This document shows positions 54,231 through 64,000 of a stretch of DNA of 64,000 nt, one piece after another. Positions within the stretch are counted from its first letter, which is position 1, and each line of letters begins with the position of its first letter. The notes under the pieces were generated by a model. The model searched no databases and was not told the origin of the DNA. It worked only from the letters and a program-made list of their open reading frames with translations. The position numbers were made by a program, and so were the translations under genes. The DNA is from Theodoxus fluviatilis (Eukaryota; Mollusca; Gastropoda; Cycloneritida; Neritidae), in assembly GCA_034096865.1 (NCBI GenBank), contig JAWQFJ010028530.1, positions 16,001 to 80,000 on the forward strand, read 5' to 3'.

Positions 54231-54873
54231 AACCGTCCATCCTTTCATCCATCCAACCATTCATCCTTCCATCCATCCATCCATCCAACCATCCATCATT
54301 CCATCCATCCAGCCATCCTTCCATCCATCCAACCATCCATCCTTCCATCCATCCAACCATCCATCCTTCCATCCAACCATCCATCCTTCCATCCATCCAA
54401 ACATCAATTCATCCATCCATTCATTCATTCGATCATCCATCCATTCATCCATCCATCCATCAATCACCCATCCATCTAATCATCCATCCAATCATCTTTC
54501 TCTCCCTCCACCCTCCCATCCATCTACCCATCCATCCATTCATTCGCTCATCCACCCATTCATCCATCCACCCATCCATGCATCCATGCTTATATGCATC
54601 CATCCACCCATCTATCATCCATCCCTCCATCCCTCCATCGAATCATCCATCCAATCATTTATCCTTCCCTCCCTCCACCCATCCATCTATCCATCCATCC
54701 ATCCATCCATCCATCTATTCATCCACCCATTCATCTATCCATCCATCCATCAATTCATCCGATCATCCATTTATCCATCCACGTATTTATCCATCCATCT
54801 ATCCATTTATCCATCCATTAAACATCCATTCATCCATCCATCCATCCATCCATCCATCCATCCATCCATCCAC
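54215..54873. repeat. (ATCC)n array, about 650 bp
   Basis: Interrupted ATCC/ATTC repeats, pure at the 3' end (about 54829-54872). It continues the tail of the SINE before it. Frames on both strands are Ile-His-Pro-Ser or Asp-Gly-Trp-Met repeats. Confidence 0.97.
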
Positions 54874-54934
54874 TTTGTCGGGTGTGAGCAAATTACTATT
54901 TTTTCGCGGCTGCATTGTGCAATTATGACGAATC

Positions 54935-55060
54935 TGTGTATGCGTGTGTGTGCGCGCGCCCGCGCGCGCATACGTGTGTGTGTGTTCGTGTGTGTGTGTG
55001 CGTGCATGGCTGTGTGCATGTGTGTGTGCGTGCGTGCGTGCGTGCATGCGCGAGCATACC
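54935..55060. repeat. GT/CG dinucleotide tract
   Basis: Mixed (GT)n, (CG)n and GTGC repeats. It has Z-DNA-type alternating composition. Confidence 0.85.
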
Positions 55061-56284
55061 CTGGCTGAGCTCCCGCGGGAAAATAGCACACATTTATGGA
55101 GGGTGGCTTATACAGACGCTCGTCTGTGCTCAGTATGCCACTTCCAGCCGCCACGCTCGATAACACGCGTGGGATTCGACGGAACAGAGAGAAAAGTGTC
55201 CATTTGAACTGAAATAGCAACTGACGAGGTTGTTCTTTCTAATACAATGTGGATTGAGCCATCAAAAGTGATACTTACAAAAAATGTTTCGCTCCTTTCA
55301 TAAACTGTTCATGCTATGTAGAAGGAAAAGAAGGGTGAGAACTTTGAATATTAACTCCTACTAGTTTCCTATTTCAACGCAGTGATAATGTTGTAATGAG
55401 CAGATATGAATATGAACAATATCAGTGAGATCTCGGGAGAATGAAGAAAATTTTACTTCAAATTCTCACAAAATACAATGTTAAAAAATTGCGTAAAATA
55501 CGTCTCAACAAAAGAGAAAAAAGAAAAAAGAAAATCACGAGTACAAAATAACGTCGACACGTGTACGTACGAATGGAGGAGAGAGTCAACTCAAATCTTG
55601 CATTTCATTGGTTGTGTCCACGAGTAAAACAAAAGTACGTTTCGTTTGTGTAAAAACGGAACCCGGTTTTTGCCGTCAACCCCTGCCTTCCACATTTGGG
55701 CATGCCCAGGTCGCGACATATTTGCACCCTGTATGGAATGATTCCAGAAGTTCTGTCTGTGCATTTTATACAGTCATGTCTCAATAACTTTTTGGTGAAG
55801 GTGTGTACGGCACCTTCGTATCACGGAAACCGTGTTATCATAACATTTACTGTGTGATTTGACACTGCTCTAAAATCTTCCACTTTCATGGATTTATCAG
55901 TCTTTCAAACACAGTATCTGGGATTCGCACATACAGCGAAATATACAGACCGATTCCCACTGGGAGAAATATTTGGCATACATCAAGATGGGGAAACAAA
56001 GAAACTATCATTGCACAAATTGAAGCGTAAGGACTGTTTTGATGACAGAATCGGGTTCACAATTCTCATTTTAATGAATGAACTCTGACCCTAATACACA
56101 TACGAGCTAGCTAATACGAATCTATGCAAAATTAATAGTCGCGTATTGAAACGTGGACCACCGACGTTAACCGCTAGAACTAATGGCACACATGCAGATA
56201 CCCGATTCACTGACCTAATTAAGTTTACCTTGTTACCTCACCTCTCACGGTGATACAAAAGCACGATCAGAGGCTGACGAGGAA
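55061..56284. other. Intergenic, no gene seen
   Basis: Unique AT-rich sequence with no repeats or recognisable frames. Confidence 0.65.
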
Positions 56285-56293
56285 GCCCCCTGC

Positions 56294-56500
56294 TTGCAGA
56301 GTGGACAGCTGTAGAACTGGTGTAGATCTCCAGAGTGGACAGCTGTAGAACTGGTGTAGATCTCCAGAGTGGACAGCTGTAGAACTGGTGTAGATCTCCA
56401 GAGTGGACAGCTGTAGAACTGGTGTGGATCTCCAGAGTGGACAGCTGTAGAACTGGTGTAGATCTCCAGAGTGGACAGCTGTAGAACTGGTGTGGATCTC
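56294..56500. repeat. 34-bp tandem repeat, six copies
   Basis: A unit containing GAGTGGACAGCTGTAGAACT plus GGTGTAGATCTCCA is repeated six times with almost no divergence, about 170 bp past the minus-strand gene's poly(A) signal. Confidence 0.95.
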
Positions 56501-56668
56501 CGGACCGATGGTTTCGACGTAAGGGTTATTTTCACAAAGGCTTGCGATGATCCGCTTCTTTTTGCATTCAGCTGAGGTATGACAAATGAAACGCAATTCT
56601 AAAAGGATTTTTTTCGCATGGCTTTGATAAAACGACTGCACCCAGGTGTATTACCTGAGCAAACTTTG

Positions 56669-56674
56669 TTTATT
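56669..56674 (-). terminator. Poly(A) signal AATAAA of the disordered-protein gene
   Basis: TTTATT on the plus strand reads AATAAA on the minus strand, about 270 bp past the stop codon. It would give a short 3' UTR of roughly 290 bp. No nearer AATAAA was noticed, so this is the best candidate. Confidence 0.5.
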
Positions 56675-56944
56675 AGATGTTAATTACAGTGCACCACTTC
56701 CGTTTTGATTTTTCAATCTCTCACTTCTAGTTTCTCTCTGGAAATAAGGCGCACATTCTGGTGGCACACCGGCCATGCCTCAGTAGTGAAATGGGGCAAA
56801 GGACTACAATAGATTTCTCCAGACGTCAGAATTTATCACACCTTTTCACCGCCATCGCACATCGGGGTAATCCCTTGTGGAACGCTCAAACTGACTCACT
56901 CTCTGACGTCACGACTGACCTTACTTCTTACGTCACAGTGATCT

Positions 56945-58921
56945 TCATCGGTCATCGCTCACGTCGTCTTTGTCGTTGCGAGGGGTCGAAACTTGCAGTT
57001 CAGCGTTACTTTTCAGATTCGTTCCATGGCGACGCGAGTGTTTGATGTAAGTGTTGGGGCGGCGTAGTTTGACTTCCGGTCTGTCGGCACCGGATGCAAC
57101 ATCACCATGGTGTTGACTCGTGCTGGAAACGTTGTTGTTGTTGCTGCTGCTCGAGATGGACTGCGATCTCTCTGTCCTGGTCAGCGTGAGGGGTCCATTC
57201 TGCAGCGTCTCCCCTGCGTACCTGCAAGAGTTTCGCTTGCTTCGCAGTAAGTACTGGACACTGCTGCCTTCCCCGCAACTTTCTGGAATCAGTCCATCGC
57301 TGCCTTCGTGTCGGTAAATTCTCCTCGATTCAGTCGTAAAGTTTTGACGAGGCCCACCTGTGCGACCGTCGACAAATTCACCACCTGGCGGAGCTCCCTG
57401 CTCAGAGTCTCCTCGGTCATCCCGTCTTCGGTGAAGGGGGTCCTCTGGACATTGGTATGTTTCACTTACGTTTCCTCGCCTGTCTTCTGGGTTCCCTCCA
57501 TTTCTACCGACGTGACAAAGCGAGTTGTGAGATTCTTTGTCTCCACGCTGTCCGACTGGCGGCAAGACCGGATAGGCGTCCATCGCTAGCTGGGTCCTCG
57601 ACGTAGGCGTCGGCAAGGACGCCTCAAAGTGGTCGGTGCAGTTCTGGTAATAACCCTTCCAGTTCCAGTGGGGCTCCTGAGGCGTGGGATGGTGATGATG
57701 AGTCGTCTGGGACTCCAAAGCAGTAGGCTCTCGCGTCTCCCTCGGGGAGCTGGCATTGCGTTGAGGCCGCCCGGTCAGGACGAAGCCCTTCGATGCCGGT
57801 GCTGTGCTGGCGATAGAATTATAGCGACGCCGGATTTTCTCCCTCTCTGGAAGGTCGTCGTCCTCCCGTGGTCTCTGATCACAGTAAGCACTCTCTGTCA
57901 AAGTAGTGGCGGCATTGGAGTAGACGGATCTTACTGTGCAAGACTCCGAAGCTTTCAAGTCGTTAGCCGGGCCACTGTGTAGTCCGGCATCTCTGTATCT
58001 TGGCCTTGAAGGGCGAGGATCACGGGAGTCTTGGGGATGCTTCTGGCTTGGACCCGGGTTAGGAGCGTTAGACTGGGAGAGGACCTCTGGCGTAGGAACT
58101 GGGTCGATGGAATATGTGGCATTCGTAACCGTTTTCTCGCACGCGTTGATGGGAGGCAGGGGTACGTAGCCACCAAAGGGCTTGGACGGTCGACGCGATC
58201 GGTCGGTGTAGACGGTGGGACATGGCTGCGTGTGAGGCAGCTGACCACCTTGGTGGGGTTCTCTGGGCGGGGTCCGCCTGCTGGAGCCCACGAACATGGA
58301 GAAGGTCCGATTGGCAGGCATTCTCTGAGGCCCAGTGACGTCAGTGTCTGCAGAAGCCTGGCCATACATGATAGGCTGCCTCCATGTCGCCCTTGCGCCT
58401 TCTTTGCTTGCGCGTCTCCAGGACGGCTCCGGGACTCGACCGTCTTGATAGCCAGGAAACCCAGGACCATTGTAATGGTCAGTGGTCCCAGCCGCAGGCC
58501 TGTAGGCTTCCTGTGGCTGGTGGCTGAACCTCTGTGAAGGCTGGGACAGATTCTCGTCATGGCCGCGCCGGTCAAATGTGGGGTGGCGGTCATCAGGGAT
58601 GGGTCGTGACGAGCAGAGCAGGTTAGATGTGAGGGGTGCAGGCCTGGGTTGTGCCTCTGATGTTCTTCCTGCTTGACCCTCGCTGGAAGGTCCGTCAGCA
58701 CTTGCCTGCAAATTGGAGAAAGAGGAAGACGCCTTAGACTGCAGCTGTGATTGCTGATTGTCAACAGCTGAATTGAACCCCGAGCCGCAGTGAGATCCCG
58801 CCATTTTGTCGTCTCCTTTGGGTCGAGACGACCCAACATAACGCGTTGTGGAGTCGCACTGATCTTCTGCGCCGCTAATCCTGTCCGTTAAAGTTGGGAG
58901 ATGTTCATGGGTTTCCGTTGT
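56945..58921 (-). CDS. Terminal coding exon of the disordered-protein gene
   Basis: 1977 bp. The acceptor ...ATCGTCACAG ends at 58922 after a T-rich tract; the exon begins TTETHEHLPTLTDRISG and ends VSTPRNDKDDVSDDR with a TGA at 56945-56947. Phase 0 matches the upstream donor. The likely coding start here is the acceptor and not the Met at 58984, because residues before TTET are a hydrophobic translation of intron sequence. Confidence 0.75.
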   Translation of the reverse strand, partial: TTETHEHLPTLTDRISGAEDQCDSTTRYVGSSRPKGDDKMAGSHCGSGFNSAVDNQQSQLQSKASSSFSNLQASADGPSSEGQAGRTSEAQPRPAPLTSNLLCSSRPIPDDRHPTFDRRGHDENLSQPSQRFSHQPQEAYRPAAGTTDHYNGPGFPGYQDGRVPEPSWRRASKEGARATWRQPIMYGQASADTDVTGPQRMPANRTFSMFVGSSRRTPPREPHQGGQLPHTQPCPTVYTDRSRRPSKPFGGYVPLPPINACEKTVTNATYSIDPVPTPEVLSQSNAPNPGPSQKHPQDSRDPRPSRPRYRDAGLHSGPANDLKASESCTVRSVYSNAATTLTESAYCDQRPREDDDLPEREKIRRRYNSIASTAPASKGFVLTGRPQRNASSPRETREPTALESQTTHHHHPTPQEPHWNWKGYYQNCTDHFEASLPTPTSRTQLAMDAYPVLPPVGQRGDKESHNSLCHVGRNGGNPEDRRGNVSETYQCPEDPLHRRRDDRGDSEQGAPPGGEFVDGRTGGPRQNFTTESRRIYRHEGSDGLIPESCGEGSSVQYLLRSKRNSCRYAGETLQNGPLTLTRTERSQSISSSSNNNNVSSTSQHHGDVASGADRPEVKLRRPNTYIKHSRRHGTNLKSNAELQVSTPRNDKDDVSDDR

Positions 58922-61900
58922 CTGTGACGATAGATAAGAAAAAAGACAAAAACTTACTATGCAAAGGTTAATAGAGATCGCCAAGATTCGGCGCTCGCAA
59001 CTAAACGTTTTCGTGAAACACCCCGGATGCCATCGAACACAACTAAATGAGCTCTGGATTGGTCGAAATGTGAAAACAATGTGACTTTCATCAATTGATC
59101 AAACTTCTCAAAACCTCGATGGCTACGTTTGCACCAGGGGGAGTTGTGAACCAACAGTTGTAGTCACATGTGTGAGAGATTGTGAATTCAATGTGCGGAC
59201 GGAAAACGAAGGAATGGTTGCAGGCAACGTCCAGTAATTTAGTTGACTGAAGTAAAGCTTAAGATACGCTAGTGAACAAGAGGATGGACACGAGTTTTGT
59301 CGATGGCCGAAAGGACCACGAAGTAGACAAGCCAGTTGACAGCATACGAACGCAATGCAAATATGCCGGCATCGGGTCTTTGTGCTGAGTGGATGAATTC
59401 TCATTATAAGAAGTAATGACTATGAACAACAGAGGCACTCACTCTGGCTGAGAAGGGCGGACCTGACGGACGCAGCGAGGCCTCCAGGGCCGAGACGGAG
59501 AAGGGGCCGTCCCTTGTGCAGCTGTCCCTGTCGTTCGACTCCGACGTCTGGTCACCAGAAGGAAAACTCTGTGCTAGGTTGGACAGCTGGGCAGACGTGT
59601 CCTGTGTCGCTTTGGCGCCGCATATAACACGTCCTGGCTGCCTTTCCAGCTCAGAGCAGGGCTGGCTGTCCGAGGACAAGTGTACCTGCTTGTCGTCCTG
59701 CGTTGTCCCCTCGTGGAGCGGGGACTCCCGGCTCCTCTGCCTCCTCAGCGCTTGCCACGTGGTCGTCGTGGGCTGAAGTTGGCTGTGAGGATCTGACGCA
59801 CTGAGGTCGTCAACAGAGGGTGTAGAGACGACTCGTAGATCGTTTGCTTCTGATGTATTTGCCGAAGTCGAGGGTTGAGCTGCATCCGGGCCCTCACCAC
59901 CTTCCCCAGCATCAGTTTCTCTCGCACGTCGAGCACTGCAACGAGCAGAGCGAGCTCGTTTGGCTTGCTGCAGCCTGCACCAGTCAACGAAACTGAAAGG
60001 CCCATTGGACAGTTCTGTCTTGCAGCGAGCCCACAGAGGAAACTCCTCTTCTTCATCGAAGCCAGTCGGCATACTTAGGATATTAGGCCCACCATCACCA
60101 GCTGCTGATGTGCTCTGTACATTGGCTATCCCAGATCCATTTCCCAGATGCTGGGAGCTTTGCTGAAAGCTACCCTGACCTTGGTCGTGATCGAACTGAG
60201 TGCTTTGCGGCACACCTTGGTCAGTCCGTCCAGTCTCGTCGTCGGAATCGGAGTAGTGTCCGTGGTCCGTGGGCGGTTCCAAGCCATTGTTTTGACGATG
60301 AAAGAACCCTAACGGTCCGTTAGGCGAGAGGATATCACTGTCATTGAGGGTACAGAAAAAGCTTCTGTGGTTTCTCCTCCATTCCGACATACGTTTGGGG
60401 ACGTATTGCATGCGTTGCACAACGGGAGAGTGGCTTGTTCTTTCTCGTCCGTCACTGGTGCTCGTTCCCTGGCTGTCTTGGGCAGACGACGGTCCGGCAG
60501 TAGCGCCGTCTCCTCCTCGTGTCGCCTGACAAGGAAACTGCCTCCCGTCTCCCCCTCCCGAGTGCTCGTCCACACCTTCCGTGTTCTGCAAAGCAAGTTC
60601 TTCCTCCATACCGTCTGCGAAGATTTGTTGTTCACAGTGTTGAGCACTGAGGCTGCCTTGCTCCTTCTTTAGATCATCATGATCAGTTTCTCTCCAGTTA
60701 GAACCGTTGTCGAGCGCTTGCACATTGCGTTGTCCTTCTACGAACTGGTCGTCTTGAGCATTTATCTTGTTTCCATCCCCTTGCGTCTCTATATCATGTC
60801 GATCGTTTCGCGTTGTCCAACGCTCAACTCCTTCACGAGGCTCGACCTCAGTCATGCTCTTTCTGGCCATGAACACGTCACTACCTTCTGTCGTGGGGCA
60901 GCTTTCTGGCAGTGTGGTTTGACCATCTTCATGCAGTTCCGCCTCGTCCCTGTGTCCTGGCTTGCGCTCATCATACGCACACTCGTAGCGGCTTTGTGTG
61001 ATGAAGGACTCCCGCAGTAGATGGTGAGAGTTCTCGCCATCGAGCTTGTGTTTTGAATGTCTCCGAGATACATTGAATCCTGTTTGCGGGTAAGAAATTC
61101 TTTGGTTCGACTGATGATAATGGAAGCTGCCAGACTCCTTAGCTAACTCATTGTTCTGTTGCAATGCTGAAGAGTCATCGTCATTGAAATGAACATCTGC
61201 AGCTTTGTTCGCTCTCACTGTCGATGAGGAATCGCGGGCGCTGTCGATCGTTTCATTGACATGTTCTGGTGTGGGGAAATACTCATCACTTGATCTCGGT
61301 GAAAAGTGTTGCGAGGACGATTCCTGCGTCCTTGTCTGTGATTCTTGTTTTCCACAGCCCGTCGCATTCGATAGCTGCTTGTGAACTCGAAGCGAGGCTT
61401 GACCTTGGGTTGTCTTTCGAGAATCAGACGCCGACATAACAGGCGCTGTGCACGACCGCGGTGGCGTGTGCAGAGTGTAGACGTGCGACGGAATGCGGTC
61501 AGCAGCAGCTTCTGTGGAGCCCCTGCTCTCATGGGACGGGAAAGCAATGGCTGGAGCTGCACACCCTTTAGACCGGCAGCCTTCACAAACGTACTCTTCT
61601 GAATCAGAGTATACAGACGCGTCCTCGGTCGTCTGTTGGCACGCGCAGTGTTGTGGCGTGTCGCAGCTTGAAAAGACAGGTGCAGACTGCTCAGAGTTAT
61701 CGTCGTTTGAACGCTGCTCTGCAGACCAGTACCATTCTTCACCTTCTCCGTGCTGCTCCGGGGTCCTCCCTCGATAGTCCCCGCTATTTGGCATCGATGA
61801 CGTTGAAGCGGTTCGCGACCCTCCGTCTCTCTGACCTGGTGGCGTTGAGCTCCCCGTTGCATGGCTTGCAGAGCGTTCAGGAGAGACGATGTGACCACAC

Positions 61901-64000
61901 AGCCGACACTCAGTGGTTGGTGACGAGTCGTCTGGTGACGCGCCTCTGGAATCGAAATCACCGTCGTGCTCCTCAGCATCTGACGGTGTCGACTCGCTCT
62001 CGCCAGTCCGGTTTTCCTGGTTGGTGCAGAAGGTCTGAGAGTCTTGACTCGTCGTGCAAAACGTCGCAGCCTCGAACAGTGTGAGGTCGTCGTCTTTCTC
62101 GTCCTCCACCTGTGAACAAGAAATGTTATCGTCCGCTTCCTCTTGCTCCACAAATTCAGAGGTGTCGATCGCCCAGTCTTCGTCCGACGCTTCGCTGCAT
62201 GTCTCCTTGTCTGGTTTGTCGTCGCTGCTGTTTTTCAACCATAGAGTTGGAGTGTGGAGACCTCGAGAGCAGTCCTTTACCCTGGATTCGCGGCTGTCGA
62301 GATCTTCTGACTTCTGTTCCAACTTTGCACGCAAGTCCTTGCCATAGGCGCCGAGGGTTGCGGAGTGTGGGATCTCACAGAAGTCGGAAGAAGAACGTTT
62401 TACATAGCCAATTTTCTGAGGATTGTCGCGCATTCTTTCCCCTCCTCTCACTTTTTGACCTAAGTCATTACAAATTCTATCCTGTCTCCCACTACATGTT
62501 GCATCTTCCAAGCTTTTGGACGCACAGGCTTGGGATTTATTGCTGATTGCGACTGCTTTTCTCGTTGATCTGCCTGAAATCAAATGATCATAATCCAGAG
62601 AATCCTCAGACAGACTTCGGCTCAGTGAATTCGAACGACAAGAAATATCCAGTTGATGCGCCTCTCCTGTATCAATCTGCGAACTACTTTCTACAATTTC
62701 CAGGGAGTAGCCAGATTCCTCTTTGTCTAGCTCGGGTTCAGGATGATCACAGGTCGTTGTGGGAAGCGAGAGTCTGGTAGAGATGGTAAGCAGTGTGCTT
62801 TCTGAGCCTTCACACGTTGCAGTGACAGGCAAATAACGTTGATTTCGGTTTTCATCTACATATCCTTCCTCAGTGTCCCTTTCTTGTGCTGAAAAATGGA
62901 GGTGGTGACCTTCGATGAGTTTGTCCGTGGGGTCCCCGAAGCACTGGGGCTGGTCAAGAGATGCACTTGTGTGTGAGGGTATCGTACTAATCGACACACG
63001 CACTGCAGGTCGCTGCTCAGCATTGGTCGAGGCAGGGCTGCTCTTCCCTTGCCCTTGTGTCTGTGCACTAACGACACACGCCTGCCTTGGTCTGACCAGG
63101 CGGGGCTTCGTAATAGGTTTGGGCGGGGAAAGCGACTTCTTTGGAGAGTGTCGATTTTTTAACGCCGGGTTTATGCCTCGGGGCAGTTTCGTCTTGCGAC
63201 AGACGTCGCTCTGCTGAGCGGCAGATGACGAGGAGCATGGGGTGCTCGTCACCTTCGCTTTCTCCTCCTGCTGCTGGACCCCAGCCGCCCCACTCGTCCT
63301 GCCTTTTCGTCCCTCGCCCTGCGTAAACTCTTCCTTCCCCTGGACCGTCGCTGTAGTCTCCAGGTCGTGCAGAACCGTCGCGTTTTGAGATACGTTTTCG
63401 TACTCGTCCTGCCTCGTCTTCAGACGCAGTGTCAAGGTCCGAGAGGGCTTTTCTTGCGATGGCGCTGAATCGTGTCCCTGCAAAGAAGTGTCATCACCAC
63501 GCTGCCGTGGCGTGCACGTCTTAGGCAGGGCAATCGCTCGTCGTTGCGGCATCGATGTACTGAAGCCACACCTTTTCCTTTCGGCTTTTTCCTTCACCGG
63601 AAGACGCGATCTAGAAGAACTTTGCTGATGGCAATCACCTTTTCCCGCTGGATGTTTCTCGAAATCATCTTCAGTGTCAATACTTTGAGAGTTGTTCTTG
63701 TTCTTGGAACGTTTCTTGCCATGACGTAACCCCACAGGAAAACGCGGCGAGGTACCGGAAGGTGCGGACTGAGCCCAGTCCACTTCCGGAAGTGACGTCA
63801 TGGTTTGTTCTAAGCTGCCGACTCCGTCAAACCCAGTTGCATCGTCTGAGCTCTGGGGTTGCACGCCAAGCCTTGCATCTCTCCTTGCCCTCATCGAGCG
63901 CTGTGCTAGGCCTGGTCGGGCGAGTGATACCATCGTCCGATGACGACCTGGATCCGACGAATTTGCCGACGTCGTTGGCTCAAGAATCTCTTTCTGCTTC
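56945..64000 (-). CDS. Large disordered Ser/Gln/Glu-rich protein, 3' part of gene, unknown function
   Basis: Two giant exons on the minus strand, 64000-59443 and 58921-56945, joined in phase 0 across a 521-bp GT..AG intron. At least 2177 aa are visible, and the frame is open through the window edge, so the true start lies beyond 64000. Composition is rich in Ser, Thr, Gln, Glu, Asp and Arg with few hydrophobic stretches. No signal peptide, membrane segment or known enzyme motif was seen. Local features: GKKRSKNKNN near the N side, Cys clusters TECRLCGH and YVCEGCRSKGC, an order-prone stretch FPLWARCKTELSNGPFSFVD followed by the basic run KRARSARCSARRAR, and a poly-Asn run near the end. I do not recognise it; a nuclear or cytoskeletal scaffold would fit the composition but is a guess. 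Confidence 0.75.
59443..64000 (-). CDS. Giant internal exon of the disordered-protein gene, 5' truncated by window
   Basis: 4558 bp on the minus strand without an in-frame stop. It continues past the first Met (63933) to the window edge as KQKEILEPTTSANSS and on, so 63933 is probably not the start. The donor is AGA|GTGAGT with GT at 59442-59441. In-frame codons past that donor would soon reach a stop at 59404, which fits intron. Competing open frames on both strands here are shadows of this GC-richer coding stretch. Confidence 0.78.

Noticed and set aside
54209..54928. A 239-codon Ile-His-Pro-Ser frame
   Set aside because: It is the translation of the ATCC array.
57955..58839. A 294-codon minus-strand frame and a 168-codon plus-strand frame
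   Set aside because: They overlap the terminal exon 56945-58921 in other frames. Low stop density is due to its GC-richer coding composition.
58922..58984. Met at 58984 as a gene start with a signal-peptide-like leader (MAISINLCIVSFCLFSYLSS)
   Set aside because: The hydrophobic stretch is the translated T-rich tract before a good acceptor, and the phase joins perfectly to the upstream donor at 59442.
61215..62153. A 312-codon minus-strand frame and several plus-strand frames of 70-145 codons
   Set aside because: They lie entirely within the giant exon 59443-64000, whose frame is much longer and joins in phase to the next exon.

Overview
This window is animal nuclear DNA. Protein-coding exons are split by GT..AG introns, and the space between them is full of microsatellites, minisatellites, SINEs, a decayed LINE and small inverted-repeat elements. 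Gene content and repeat style (tRNA-derived SINEs, ATCC-tailed SINEs, elements dense in AAGGTCA/TGACCTT, a LINE with a 2A-like motif) suggest a lophotrochozoan, most likely a marine mollusc such as a gastropod. That assignment is inference; no species marker gene is present.

Layout. 1-2020: a 55-bp minisatellite. 5233-15533, plus strand: spermidine synthase, six exons recognised and the N-terminal exon(s) not found. Intron 4 of that gene holds a 3.2-kb 21-bp minisatellite with a 1307-bp higher-order duplication. 15534-28390: intergenic and repeat-rich, with a polypyrimidine tract, SINEs, a 45-bp minisatellite interrupted by a SINE with clean target-site duplications, and a palindromic MITE-like element. 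28396-47477, plus strand: a complete secreted astacin-family metalloprotease. It has a TATA promoter and 11 exons whose phases all agree. The product is 444 aa: signal peptide, propeptide with aspartate switch, RRRR cleavage site, catalytic domain, EGF-like domain and CUB domain. Its introns hold a 66-bp minisatellite that ends at a splice acceptor, a 47-bp repeat, an 11-bp satellite of about 1.4 kb, and a broken LINE that is itself split by nested terminal-inverted-repeat elements. 47478-56640: intergenic, with SINEs, an AAGGTCA-rich element (second copy, inverted relative to the one at 4164-5050), an ATCC array and a 34-bp repeat. 56669-64000, minus strand: the 3' part of a very large gene for a mostly disordered Ser/Gln/Glu-rich protein (at least 2177 aa in two giant exons). 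I do not recognise it.

The three genes are independent and not an operon. Spermidine synthase makes spermidine from putrescine in the cytosol. The astacin is a secreted zinc protease. The third gene has no assignable role. Most long open frames elsewhere are translations of simple repeats and are not genes.
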